A stretch of DNA of 64,000 nucleotides from NCBI RefSeq assembly GCF_000719475.1, contig NZ_JOGO01000025.1, positions 1-64,000 of the forward strand. The letters run 5' to 3'. Origin of the DNA: Streptomyces sp. NRRL F-5630. Its GTDB lineage: Bacteria > Actinomycetota > Actinomycetes > Streptomycetales > Streptomycetaceae. The notes beneath the pieces are model-generated. The model had not been told where the DNA came from. It saw nothing but the letters and a program-made list of their open reading frames with translations, and ran no database searches. A program made the translations under genes and the position numbers. This document shows, piece after piece, positions 1 to 7,405 of this stretch; position 1 is the stretch's first letter, and every line of letters begins with the position of its first letter.

Positions 1-69
1 CACCGCAGCCCCATCGCCTACGAGAACGCCTTCCGAACGACATCAACTACGCTGACGCAAGCCGCATAA
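1..69 (+). CDS. IS3-family transposase, C-terminal tail (cut by window edge)
   Basis: The window opens inside a reading frame that runs to TAA at 67-69. Its last 22 residues begin HRSPIAYENAF, which resembles the C-terminal end of the IS3-family OrfB integrase, where an RxHSxLGxxSPxxYE motif follows the last catalytic Glu. The catalytic DDE core would lie to the left of the window, so I cannot say whether the element is intact. It abuts two other transposase remnants, which marks this end as a transposition hot spot. The short length limits certainty. Confidence 0.55.
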   Translation, partial: HRSPIAYENAFRTTSTTLTQAA

Positions 70-150
70 CCCGTGTCCAGGAACCGGGGTCAAGGCCCGA
101 CGGGCTCTCGACGGGTGTCCTGGTCGATGGCAGCTTGGCTGGGGCCTGCA

Positions 151-345
151 GTGCGTGCAGGTCCCAGAAACGTCCAGGCGCTGAAGAAAGACTGTCAGGT
201 CTGGATCGCCGACTGGAACGACCAAGCCGTGGTCTTTTTCTGAACCGAAGACCGCCGACGAGGTATTCGAGGGCCTCGCCGGATATCTGGACCGAAGCAA
301 AGACTCAGCACACTGGACGACGTCCACAGCCGTGTCGGTGTGCTC
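151..345 (+). pseudogene. IS630-family transposase remnant (C-terminal, frameshifted)
   Basis: From 151 the translation reads RGPRNVQALKKD...WIADWND, and in the next frame from about 248 KTADEVFEGLAGYLDR. These match in order the C-terminal pattern of IS630/Tc1-type transposases of actinomycetes (RGVHRSVxALExDIxxWIxxWN...TKTADEIxxSLAxY). A TGA at 241 and a +1 frame change between the two blocks inactivate it. No N-terminal or DDE part is present, so this is a decayed fragment. Confidence 0.75.
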
Positions 346-543
346 TTGAACGGCCCGAGCAAGCGCTTGGAGGCGCTGTCCGGAACCTCACCAACGACGA
401 CATGCCCGACGCGCCGGTGGGGAGCGCGGGCCCACTGCGCCGCCGCGAGACGGCTGGCCCTCTTCCTTCCGTCCCCGTTGCGGTGAGGGGGCAGGCCGTC
501 GTCGACTCCAGGTGGGGACCATGCGGTCGAGACGCGTCGGGAG

Positions 544-1010
544 CGCCAACTGGCGCCGCTGCTCCGGGTATCCAAGTCCGCGGCCGACCGCATCATCGGC
601 CACCTCGGACCGGCGCTCGCGCTCCAGCAGCACAAGTGGTACCGCAAGGACACCGTGCTCATCGGCGCAGGCACCCCGGTCCCGGCCCGCGACCACCAGG
701 TGGCCGAGCAGTCCAAGCACTACCGGTACTCCACCGACGATCACATCGTCATCGACGCCGACCCCCGGCTCTCGCCGCCGTCGGGCGGTCACTGCCGAGC
801 CACCGCGACGATCGCGGGGGATGGGAACCGTCCGGCGCGAAGAACACCGTCGGCCGGACCACGGAGATGGTGGACAGCCGCTACCGCGCACCGGCCTGGT
901 CATCCCTCACCGCCGCGAACGCGGCCAGGCCGGTCTCCCGGACCGGAAAGAGGACCACAGCCGCTCGCGCCGCAAGGCCCGCGCGCGATGAGCGCGCCTT
1001 CGCCCGCGAT
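544..1010 (+). pseudogene. IS5-like DDE transposase remnant (frameshifted)
   Basis: From 544 one frame reads RQLAPLLRVSKSAADRI, then continues through a KDTVLI-type DDE strand and a YRYSTDDHIVIDAD block near 720-760. This is typical of the helix-turn-helix plus DDE transposases (IS5-like group) common in Streptomyces. After about 765 the homology jumps frames: a GNR / WEPSGAKNTVGRTT-like block near 825-870, then VIPHRRERGQAGLPD near 900-945, then a basic region followed by FAR near 1000. Several frameshifts show it is dead. Family and order of blocks are from memory of the family; the frame breaks are seen directly. Confidence 0.75.
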
Positions 1011-1179
1011 CTGGTCAGCCGTCGGCGGAACACTTTCGGCGTCTCTCTTGGGACCTCGGAGCGTCAAAGTCGGGCAGCGGGGGTCGTCCAGAACAGCTCC
1101 GCAGCGGTCGGGCCCGTTGCGGTCGCGTCCAACACACCTCCCCCGCATCGCGGAATGGAAGCCGCCACCAGTCTGGCCT

Positions 1180-1574
1180 TCACCCTCCTTTCGTCCTGCG
1201 GGGCGGGGTGAAGGCATACAGGTCGAGGATGGCGGGGCAGGGGGCGGTGCCGGGGCCGCCGGCCGTACCCAGGCGATGACGTCCTCGGTGGCGTCGGGGT
1301 CGTTGACGAGGCCGAGCCAGACCGGTCGGGCGCCTTCGGCGCGGGCGGTGGCGGAGGGCTGGACGACGATGACGTTGGCGTGTTCGCACACGTCGAGGCA
1401 GTCGGACACGCGGACCGGGACCTGCTCGGTCAGGCGCGCCAGCTGCCGGTCGTGGTCCACGCCGGTGATTTTCGGGGTTCCGCAGCAGCAGTCCCGGCAG
1501 ACGACGACGCGGCACGGTGCCGGTTCGGCGGAGGTGTGCTTCGTGCCGACCGCTTCAGTGCGCTGTCGGGGCAT
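1180..1574 (-). CDS. (2Fe-2S) ferredoxin-like protein, apparent frameshift near the C-terminus
   Basis: A small thioredoxin-like [2Fe-2S] ferredoxin. Cysteines lie in a CRDCCCG cluster near residue 26 and in a CLDVCEHANV motif near residue 60, the usual ligand layout of this family. It starts at ATG 1574, overlapping by 20 bases the ABC ATPase gene that ends at 1555, so it is the last gene of the importer operon. The family usually ends with a LDLYAFTP-type motif. Here that motif is present (near 1180-1240) but in another frame, so the gene needs a frame change in the G/C-rich run around 1225-1245. Read without it, the frame runs on to 900 with a nonsense tail. The shift may be a real mutation or a sequence error in a G tract. 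Its place behind a B12-regulated importer suggests a redox role in corrinoid handling, but that is inference. Confidence 0.6.
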
Positions 1575-2376
1575 CGCTCGTCACGCTCCTTTCCGGGGGA
1601 GATTCGTCCCGGGCGGCCGGGCGCAGGAAGCGGATCACGGGGTGGCCGGGTGCGTGGGTGACCTCGGTAGGGACGCCGTAGACCTGCTCGATGAGGGCGG
1701 GGGCGAGGACCTCGGTGGGGGTGCCCTCGGTGATCGCGCGGCCGTCGCGGAGCACGAGCAGGCGGTCGCAGTACATCGCGGCGAGGTTGAGGTCGTGCAG
1801 GGCGATCACGGTGGTGACCGGCAGACTCGCCACGAGTTCCAGCAGGTCGAGCTGGTGCTGGATGTCGAGGTGGTTGGTGGGTTCGTCGAGGAGGAGTTCG
1901 CGGGGGCGCTGGGCGAGGGCGCGGGCGATCTGGGCGCGCTGGCGTTCGCCGCCGGAGAGGGTGTGCCAGGACTGGCCGGCCCGGTCGGTCAGCCCGGTGC
2001 GCCGCAGGGCCTCGGTGACGGCTGCCGCGTCGGCGGCCGTCGGGGGTGTCCAGGCGCGGCGGTGCGGGATGCGGCCGAGGGCGACGACGTCCCGGACGGT
2101 CAGTTCGGTCTGGGTGTGGGCGTGCTGCTCCACGGTGGCGATACGGCGGGCGGTGGCGCGGCGGCCGAGGTCCGGGAGGGGACGGCCGTCCAGGCTCACG
2201 ACTCCGGCGCTGGGGGCGAGGGTCCCGGCCAGCAGCCTGAGCAGGGTGGACTTGCCGGAGCCGTTGGGGCCGAGCAGGCCGACGGTCTCGCCGGGGCGGA
2301 GGCTGAGGGTGACGTCGTCGACGACGACTTTGTCGCCGAGACGGCGTACGACGCGGTCTGCGCGCAGGCTGGTCAT
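1555..2376 (-). CDS. Cobalamin-type ABC transporter ATP-binding protein (BtuD/FecE family)
   Basis: A 273-residue ABC ATPase of the FecE/BtuD class that energises uptake of cobalamin or ferric siderophores. Walker A is GPNGSGKST at residues 36-44, the signature is LSGGERQR, and Walker B is LLLDEPTNHLD, followed by the H-loop ALHD. The start ATG overlaps the stop of the permease gene (ATGA, 2373-2376), which indicates translational coupling. Protein sequence alone cannot separate B12 from siderophore use. The cobalamin riboswitch ahead of the first gene of this operon makes B12 or another corrinoid the better call. Confidence 0.85.
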   Translation of the reverse strand: MTSLRADRVVRRLGDKVVVDDVTLSLRPGETVGLLGPNGSGKSTLLRLLAGTLAPSAGVVSLDGRPLPDLGRRATARRIATVEQHAHTQTELTVRDVVALGRIPHRRAWTPPTAADAAAVTEALRRTGLTDRAGQSWHTLSGGERQRAQIARALAQRPRELLLDEPTNHLDIQHQLDLLELVASLPVTTVIALHDLNLAAMYCDRLLVLRDGRAITEGTPTEVLAPALIEQVYGVPTEVTHAPGHPVIRFLRPAARDESPPERSVTSDAPTAH

Positions 2377-3386
2377 GCTCTTCCCCGTCCGCGGTAGAGG
2401 ACGAGGACGAACGCGGGCACGCCGATGAGGGACGTCACGACGCCCACCGGGACCTCCTGGGGGTCGAGGACGGTACGGGCGAGGGTGTCCACCCAGACCA
2501 GGAAGACGGCCCCGGCCAGCGCGGTGACCGGCAGCAGACGGGCGTGCCCGGAGCCGGTGAGGGCACGGGTGGCGTGCGGCAGGACCAGGCCGACGAAGCC
2601 GATCGCGCCCGCGCTGCTGACCAGGGCGGCGGTGAGCAGCGCGGTCGCGCAGAGCAGGACCAGACGGGTGCGGGCGACCCGGACCCCGAGTCCGGCGGCG
2701 GCTTCGTCGCCGAAGGCGAAGGCGTCGAGGGTGCGGGCGTGCCCGAGGCAGACGACGAGCACCGTCGCCAGGACCACGGCGCAGAGCAGCACCTGTCCCC
2801 AGTCGGCGCCGGCGAGCGAGCCGAGCAGCCAGAACAGCACCCCCCGGGTGGTCTCGGCGTCCGCGGAGGTGAGCACGACGAAGGAGGTCAGCGCGGAGAA
2901 CAACTGCATGGCCGCGACCCCGGACAGGACGACCCGGTCGGTGCCGGGGCCGAGGGTGTGGCTGAGCAGCAGCACCAGGGCGAAGGAGAACAGCGCGCCC
3001 AGGAAGGCACCGGCCGAGAGGGACACCGCTCCGCCGCCCACGCCGAGCACGACCACGGCGACCGCTCCGGTGGACGCGCCGGAGGAGACCCCGAGCACGA
3101 AGGGATCGGCGAGCGGGTTGCGCAGCAGCGACTGCATGACCGCGCCGCAGACGGCGAGTCCGGCACCGCAGACGGCGGCGAGCAGCGTGCGGGGCATACG
3201 CAGGTTCCAGACGATGCCGTCCCGCAAGGGCGCCAACGTGCTCTCGCCGAGGCCGAGGTGGGCCACGACGGAGGCCCAGACGTCGCCGGTGGAGATGTCG
3301 GCGGGGCCGATCGTCACGGCGACGGCGATCGACGCGAAGAGCGCGACCAGGCCGCCGCCCGTCAACAGCAAGGAGCGGAAGCTCAC
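2373..3386 (-). CDS. Cobalamin-type ABC transporter permease (FecCD/BtuC family)
   Basis: A polytopic membrane protein of 337 residues with the FecCD/BtuC pattern: an early RMPRTLLAAVCGAGLAVCGA segment, the RNPLADPFVLGVSSGAS motif, and a GAIGFVGLVLPHATR motif that lies next to the coupling helix contacting the ATPase. About nine to ten hydrophobic segments are visible, as in the family. I chose the GTG at 3386 because it overlaps the stop of the binding-protein gene (GTGA). A longer upstream frame exists but would run through that gene. It forms the transport channel together with the products of the flanking genes. Confidence 0.85.
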   Translation of the reverse strand: MSFRSLLLTGGGLVALFASIAVAVTIGPADISTGDVWASVVAHLGLGESTLAPLRDGIVWNLRMPRTLLAAVCGAGLAVCGAVMQSLLRNPLADPFVLGVSSGASTGAVAVVVLGVGGGAVSLSAGAFLGALFSFALVLLLSHTLGPGTDRVVLSGVAAMQLFSALTSFVVLTSADAETTRGVLFWLLGSLAGADWGQVLLCAVVLATVLVVCLGHARTLDAFAFGDEAAAGLGVRVARTRLVLLCATALLTAALVSSAGAIGFVGLVLPHATRALTGSGHARLLPVTALAGAVFLVWVDTLARTVLDPQEVPVGVVTSLIGVPAFVLVLYRGRGRA

Positions 3387-4432
3387 TTGGCGAACCCGAA
3401 GTCGCGCAGGCCGGCCGCGACCTTCTCGGTCCCCTCGATCGTGCGGAGGGACGGGTTCATCGCCTGCCCGCTCAGCAGGATGTAGCGCTTCTTCTTCACG
3501 GCGGTCAGGTTGCGGGTGGCGGGGTTGGTCTCCAGGAAGCGGATCTTGGCCGCCGCCGTCTCGGCGGTCTCCTGCTTGCGGGTCAGGTCGCCGATCACGA
3601 GGACGTCGGGGTCGCGGTCGGCGACGGTCTCCCAGTTGATCTGGGGCCATTCGTCGTGGGTGTCGGCGAAGGCGTTCTTCGCGCCGACCGCGCGGGTGAT
3701 GGCGCCAGGGGCGCCGCAGCAGCCGGCGAGGTAGGGCGACTGGGAGTTGGCGAACCAGTACATGAGGGAGACGTCCGAGGCGTGCAGTCCGGCGGTGGCC
3801 GTGCTCACCCGCTTCTGCAGCGAGGCGACGAGCTTCTCACCGCGCTTCTCGACGCCGAACGCACGGGCGAGGTCGCGTATTTCGCCGTAGACGGCGTCGA
3901 GGGTGAGCGGTTCGGCGCGCGATCCGTCGCCGCCGCTGTCGTTGTCCTTGCCCGCGCAGTCGGAGGGGGAGACATAGGTGGGCACGCCCAGCTTCTCGAA
4001 CTGCTCGCGCGTGGCGACCCCGCCTTTGCCCAGGGTGGAGACGAACGAGGCCGTGACGAAGTCGGGTTCGGCGTCCAGGACCTTCTCGAAGGACGGGTTG
4101 TTGTCGGCGAGACGCGGCACCGAGGCGTTGGCCTTCGCCAGGTCCTTCAGCACCGGATCGGTCCAGGTGGCCGTCCCGGCCATGCGGTCGGCGAGGCCGA
4201 GGGAGAGCAGGATCTCGGTGGTGCCCTGGTTGAGGGAGACGGCCCGCTTCGGGGCCGACGTCAGGGTGACCTTGTGGCCGCAGTTGTCGAGGGTCACCGG
4301 GTAACCAGCGGCCGAGGTCGCCTCCGGCTTCGCGTCACCCGCGTCGGAGGAGCCGCACGCGGTGAGCAGCAGGGCGGACGCGAGGAGCAGCGCCGGGGCA
4401 GGGAGGAGAGCGGGGGTGCGGAGCACGGGCAT
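3383..4432 (-). CDS. Cobalamin-type ABC transporter substrate-binding lipoprotein (BtuF/FecB family)
   Basis: A 349-residue periplasmic-binding-type lipoprotein. The N-terminus has a hydrophobic stretch ending in the lipobox LLTAC near residue 30. The mature part resembles the helical-backbone type III binding fold: a KRAVSLNQGTTEILLSLGLADRMAGT block, a PSFEKVLDAEPDFV block, and a C-terminal lobe with DPDVLVIGD. The start ATG 4432 gives a normal signal peptide; upstream in-frame sequence is the riboswitch region. It is first in an operon with permease, ATPase and ferredoxin-like genes. Many relatives are labelled siderophore-binding proteins; the riboswitch argues for corrinoid. Confidence 0.85.
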   Translation of the reverse strand: MPVLRTPALLPAPALLLASALLLTACGSSDAGDAKPEATSAAGYPVTLDNCGHKVTLTSAPKRAVSLNQGTTEILLSLGLADRMAGTATWTDPVLKDLAKANASVPRLADNNPSFEKVLDAEPDFVTASFVSTLGKGGVATREQFEKLGVPTYVSPSDCAGKDNDSGGDGSRAEPLTLDAVYGEIRDLARAFGVEKRGEKLVASLQKRVSTATAGLHASDVSLMYWFANSQSPYLAGCCGAPGAITRAVGAKNAFADTHDEWPQINWETVADRDPDVLVIGDLTRKQETAETAAAKIRFLETNPATRNLTAVKKKRYILLSGQAMNPSLRTIEGTEKVAAGLRDFGFAK

Positions 4433-4494
4433 GCCTCTGGAGTCGGGGCTCGTTCGCGGAGCCGGCCTACGGACGTCCTCCGCGCCGGAGCGCG

Positions 4495-4640
4495 GAGTGC
4501 CAGCAGGTCTTCGGACTCGGGTTCGTCCGGACGGGGCGCCTTCCCGGTCTCCCAGTGGCGTCGTGCCTCGCCCGTCCCCCTCACCGCTGCGCGTCAGCTC
4601 CGGATTCGCACCGGATTCCCTCACCACGGATATGGCTTGA
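4495..4640 (-). promoter_or_regulatory. Cobalamin (AdoCbl) riboswitch
   Basis: On the minus strand the leader of the binding-protein gene contains GGGAATCCGGTGCGAATCCG, then GCTGACGCGCAGCGGTGA, then CCACTGGGAGACCGGGAA, and finally the B12 box GAGTCCGAAGACCTGCTGGC at about 4518-4499. This is the conserved cobalamin aptamer core in the right order. It ends about 60 nt before the ATG at 4432. That interval holds a CCGCG-CTCCGG-CGCGG hairpin that may form the expression platform. High B12 should lower expression of the importer. I read the limits from the motifs, so the 5' edge is approximate. Confidence 0.92.
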
Positions 4641-4822
4641 CTGGCTTGCCGAGGCTATCAAGGTGGGGGAGGGGGCACGTCGTGTGCTCGGTCACGGGAT
4701 GCCCCGCGCCCCCTCATGGCGCGACTGCTTCTCCCCGTTCCGGTCTGGGCGAAGGGGATGCGGAAGCCAGCCGGCCGCCGAGGTGTCGGCCCGCCACACC
4801 CGGCGGCGTCGGCTCGCAGGGG

Positions 4823-5722
4823 TCAGGTGGGCGGGACGGGCCGCAGCCGGTAGGTGTCGCCGTGTGCGACGACGTGGCCGGCTGTGGGCGGGGCGAAGTG
4901 GGTGCCCAGGAGGAGGGTGTCCGTGTCGGCGAGGGAAGCGAGCACTTCACCACGGGTGGTCGCGGACTGCTCGGGGTCGATGTCCACGCAGGCGCCGAGG
5001 GCGGGATGGGCGAGTTGGACCGGGTGGTGCACGCAGTCACCGGTGATGAGCGCCGTCTCGCCCTGACTGCTCAGTTCGACCGCCACATGGCCGGGGGTGT
5101 GGCCGGGGGTGGGAACCAGGCGCAGGCTCGGGGTGATCCGCGCGCCCTCGGCCGGGACGTCGACGAGATCGAGCAGACCGGCCCGCTCGACCGGGATCAC
5201 CGAGTCGCGGAACATCTGGCGGCGCGCCTCCTCCATGTCGTACGAGGCCCAGAACTCCCTTTCGGCGCGTGCGGTGAGGTAGCGCGCCCCGGGGAACATG
5301 GGGACCCACTCGTCGTCCGCCTTCCGGGTGTTCCAGCCGACGTGGTCGGCGTGCAGGTGGGTGAGGACCACCAAGTCCACGGAATCGGGCGGGAATCCGG
5401 CGGCGGCCAGGCGCTCGGGGAAGTCGGTGCGCAGGTTGTGCCAGGCCGGGTTGGCGCGTTCCTTGCCGTTGCCGATACCGGTGTCGACGAGTACGCGCAG
5501 CCCGTCCACGGCGAACGCGAAGCTGTGGCTGTCGAGGTGGAGGATGCCGTCCTCGCCCGCGAAGTGGGGGCGCAGCCAGTCCTGTCCGGCCACCACCTGA
5601 GGAGTGGCGTCGGGCAGCAGCCAGGGCCCGGTCGAGGGCGGCAGCGGTGTTTCGTCGATGCGGTGGACGGTGATGCCGCCCACGGTCCAGGACGGGAGAG
5701 GGGGGTCCGAGGGGGTCCGCAT
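4823..5722 (-). CDS. Metallo-beta-lactamase-fold hydrolase
   Basis: A 299-residue MBL-fold enzyme. The metal-binding motif HLHADH is at residues 122-127, with further ligands in PTPGHTPGH and GDCVHHP and a final GTHF. It lacks a signal peptide, so it should be cytoplasmic. The family contains lactonases, thioesterases and amide or lactam ring-opening enzymes, and the substrate cannot be read from sequence. It lies 22 bases after the MFS transporter gene on the same strand and so is likely co-transcribed from the TetR-controlled promoter. A role in opening a ring or ester of the compound handled by the neighbouring amidase is inference. Confidence 0.85.
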   Translation of the reverse strand: MRTPSDPPLPSWTVGGITVHRIDETPLPPSTGPWLLPDATPQVVAGQDWLRPHFAGEDGILHLDSHSFAFAVDGLRVLVDTGIGNGKERANPAWHNLRTDFPERLAAAGFPPDSVDLVVLTHLHADHVGWNTRKADDEWVPMFPGARYLTARAEREFWASYDMEEARRQMFRDSVIPVERAGLLDLVDVPAEGARITPSLRLVPTPGHTPGHVAVELSSQGETALITGDCVHHPVQLAHPALGACVDIDPEQSATTRGEVLASLADTDTLLLGTHFAPPTAGHVVAHGDTYRLRPVPPT

Positions 5723-5744
5723 GATCTGTCGTTTCCTTCGCTGT

Positions 5745-7019
5745 TCAGGGGAGTGGCTGGTGGTGCGGCGTGCGGTGGGGCCTTGACCGGGTGCGTCGTG
5801 AGACGGAGAGCGCCGCGAGGGCCGCCGCGGCGAGGAGTGCGGCGGTGACGGCGTAGGCGTGCGAGGTGGCCCCGAGCCCGTAGTACCGGGTGGCGGCCCC
5901 CGCGGCGATGGCGGGCAGGCTCATGGAGAGGTAGCTCAGCACGTAGTAGGCGGCCAGCGTCGCGGCGCGGTGCCGCCCGTCGAGCGAGGCGAGGAGCATG
6001 CGCAGCACCCCTTGGGAGACGGCGCCGAAGGCCACTCCGGCCAGCGCGGCGCCGCCGTAGACGGCCGGCAGTCCGAGGCCGTGCAGGCCGCTCAGGGTCA
6101 GGGCCGCGGCGGGCAGGACGGAGAGGCATCCGCCGATCGCGGTGGGGAGGGGGTCGGTGCGGCGCACCACCCACACGGTGAGTGCGGCCGTGGCGCTGAG
6201 GGTGAAGAAGACCATGCCGAGGGCCGCCTGCGGGGCGTGGGGTGCCACCAGGCGTACGAGGGCCGGCCCGAGGGAGGAGTAGAAGCCGCCCAGTGCCCAG
6301 ACCGCGACGATCGCGGTGCCCGTGGTGAGCAGGGTGCGCCGCACAGCGGGCGGTACGCCGAGCCGCGGGCGCAGCGAACGGAGCGCGCCCGCCCGGCGGC
6401 CGACCGTCTCCGTGGTGAAGGGGACGGCGATCGCCTGGGCGGCGAACAGTGCTGCCAGCAGCGCGTAGACGGTGACCGTCGGGGCCGGGGCGAAGCGGGC
6501 GAGGAGGGTGGAGAGGAGAACGCCCGCCGCCATGCCGACGAGCGGGGCGATGGTGTTGGTCAGGGCGGACCGGCCGGGACGCCGCGGGTCTTCCAGGTCG
6601 AGGAGGGCCGCGCCCGCGGCGCTGGTGGCCACGCCGGTGGCCGCTCCTTGCAGGAGACGGGCCGCTGTCAGGGAGGCGACGCCGTCCGCTGAGGCGAGGA
6701 GGACCATGGCGACGGCCTGGACGCCGAGGGCGCCCGCCAGGACGGGACGCCGTCCCAGGCGGTCGGAGAGCGCTCCGGTGGTGAGAAGGGCCGACAGCAG
6801 CGCCAGGGCGTACGCGCTGAAGACCACCGTGACGGCGAGCGCGGAAAGGCCCCACTGGTCCTGGTAGAGGGGGTACAGCGGTGTCGGCGCACTGGACGCC
6901 GCCAGGAGGGCCACGAGTACGGACGCGTCCAGACCGAAAGAGGCGGCGCGGCTTTTCCCGCGTGCGCGACCGCCCCCGACAGGGCAGTGCGCGAGTGAGC
7001 CGGACACGGCGTCGGGCAT
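5745..7019 (-). CDS. MFS transporter
   Basis: A 424-residue major facilitator protein with about 12 membrane segments. The first loop carries the MFS signature GALSDRLGRRPVLAG, and a repeat-like segment follows TM6. I start it at ATG 7019 because GGAGGAG lies five bases upstream; an ATG 21 bases earlier lacks such a site. A TetR-type operator copy (7031-7055) sits directly upstream, so the gene should be repressed by the TetR protein at 9196. Direction of transport (uptake or efflux) is unknown. It forms an operon with the MBL-fold hydrolase and is divergent from the AtzG-amidase pair. Confidence 0.85.
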   Translation of the reverse strand: MPDAVSGSLAHCPVGGGRARGKSRAASFGLDASVLVALLAASSAPTPLYPLYQDQWGLSALAVTVVFSAYALALLSALLTTGALSDRLGRRPVLAGALGVQAVAMVLLASADGVASLTAARLLQGAATGVATSAAGAALLDLEDPRRPGRSALTNTIAPLVGMAAGVLLSTLLARFAPAPTVTVYALLAALFAAQAIAVPFTTETVGRRAGALRSLRPRLGVPPAVRRTLLTTGTAIVAVWALGGFYSSLGPALVRLVAPHAPQAALGMVFFTLSATAALTVWVVRRTDPLPTAIGGCLSVLPAAALTLSGLHGLGLPAVYGGAALAGVAFGAVSQGVLRMLLASLDGRHRAATLAAYYVLSYLSMSLPAIAAGAATRYYGLGATSHAYAVTAALLAAAALAALSVSRRTRSRPHRTPHHQPLP

Positions 7020-7030
7020 GAGACTCCTCC

Positions 7031-7055
7031 CTAAAAGCAATGCGTTTGCCTTAAG
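7031..7055. promoter_or_regulatory. TetR-type operator, copy 1
   Basis: Reads CTAAAAGCAA, 5 nt, then TTGCCTTAAG: an imperfect dyad of the form CTAAAnGCAA-N5-nTGCnTTAAG. Copies occur at 7079-7100 (inverted) and 9163-9187. It lies 12 bases upstream of the MFS start codon. Confidence 0.7.
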
Positions 7056-7078
7056 GGACGATAGGGCCTACGGTCGAG

Positions 7079-7100
7079 CTAAAGCAAACCAATAGCTTTT
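7079..7100. promoter_or_regulatory. TetR-type operator, copy 2
   Basis: Read on the minus strand it is AAAAGC-TATTG-GTTTGCTTTAG, which matches copy 1 at most positions in the opposite orientation. It lies 45 bases before the AtzG-like gene at 7145, so copies 1 and 2 flank the divergent promoters. Confidence 0.65.
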
Positions 7101-7144
7101 GGCCGGAGTGTTTCGTCGCTCCAGGCCCGACCAGGGGAGGATTC

Positions 7145-7405
7145 ATGTCCACCGCCGGACTCACACCGCCCGAGGCGGCCCGCTGGGCCGCCCGCGCCGG
7201 GCTTCCGCTGCCCGATGGCCGCCACTCCGTGGTGGCCGCCACCGCCGACCACATCCACTCCGTCGTCACGGTCCTGCGCGAGCTGGACTTCGGCGATACT
7301 CCGGCCGCCGGTGCGTTCCGCGTGGAACCGGCCGGTGTCTTCCGCGCGGAAGAGCTTGCCGGTGCCGACCGTGCGGGAGAGGAGGGGCGCGATGCAGCCG
7401 TATGA
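7145..7405 (+). CDS. AtzG-like (DUF4089/GatC-like) amidase partner protein
   Basis: An 86-residue protein preceded by GGGGAGG. Its sequence (GLPLPDGRHSVVAATADHIHSVVTVLRELDFGDTP...FRVEPAGVFRAEEL) resembles the small GatC-like AtzG proteins that bind AtzE amidases and complete the 1-carboxybiuret hydrolase complex. The stop overlaps the amidase start by 14 bases, which fits tight co-expression of a two-subunit enzyme. The match is by pattern and size only, and no catalytic residues are expected in this subunit. It probably stabilises the amidase and shapes its active-site entrance. Confidence 0.6.
   Translation: MSTAGLTPPEAARWAARAGLPLPDGRHSVVAATADHIHSVVTVLRELDFGDTPAAGAFRVEPAGVFRAEELAGADRAGEEGRDAAV

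Noticed and set aside
655..2397. Long plus-strand open frames over 650-3640
   Set aside because: They are antisense to the ABC importer genes, which have full motifs and overlapping starts; the plus frames have repetitive Arg/Gly/Ala composition typical of shadows.
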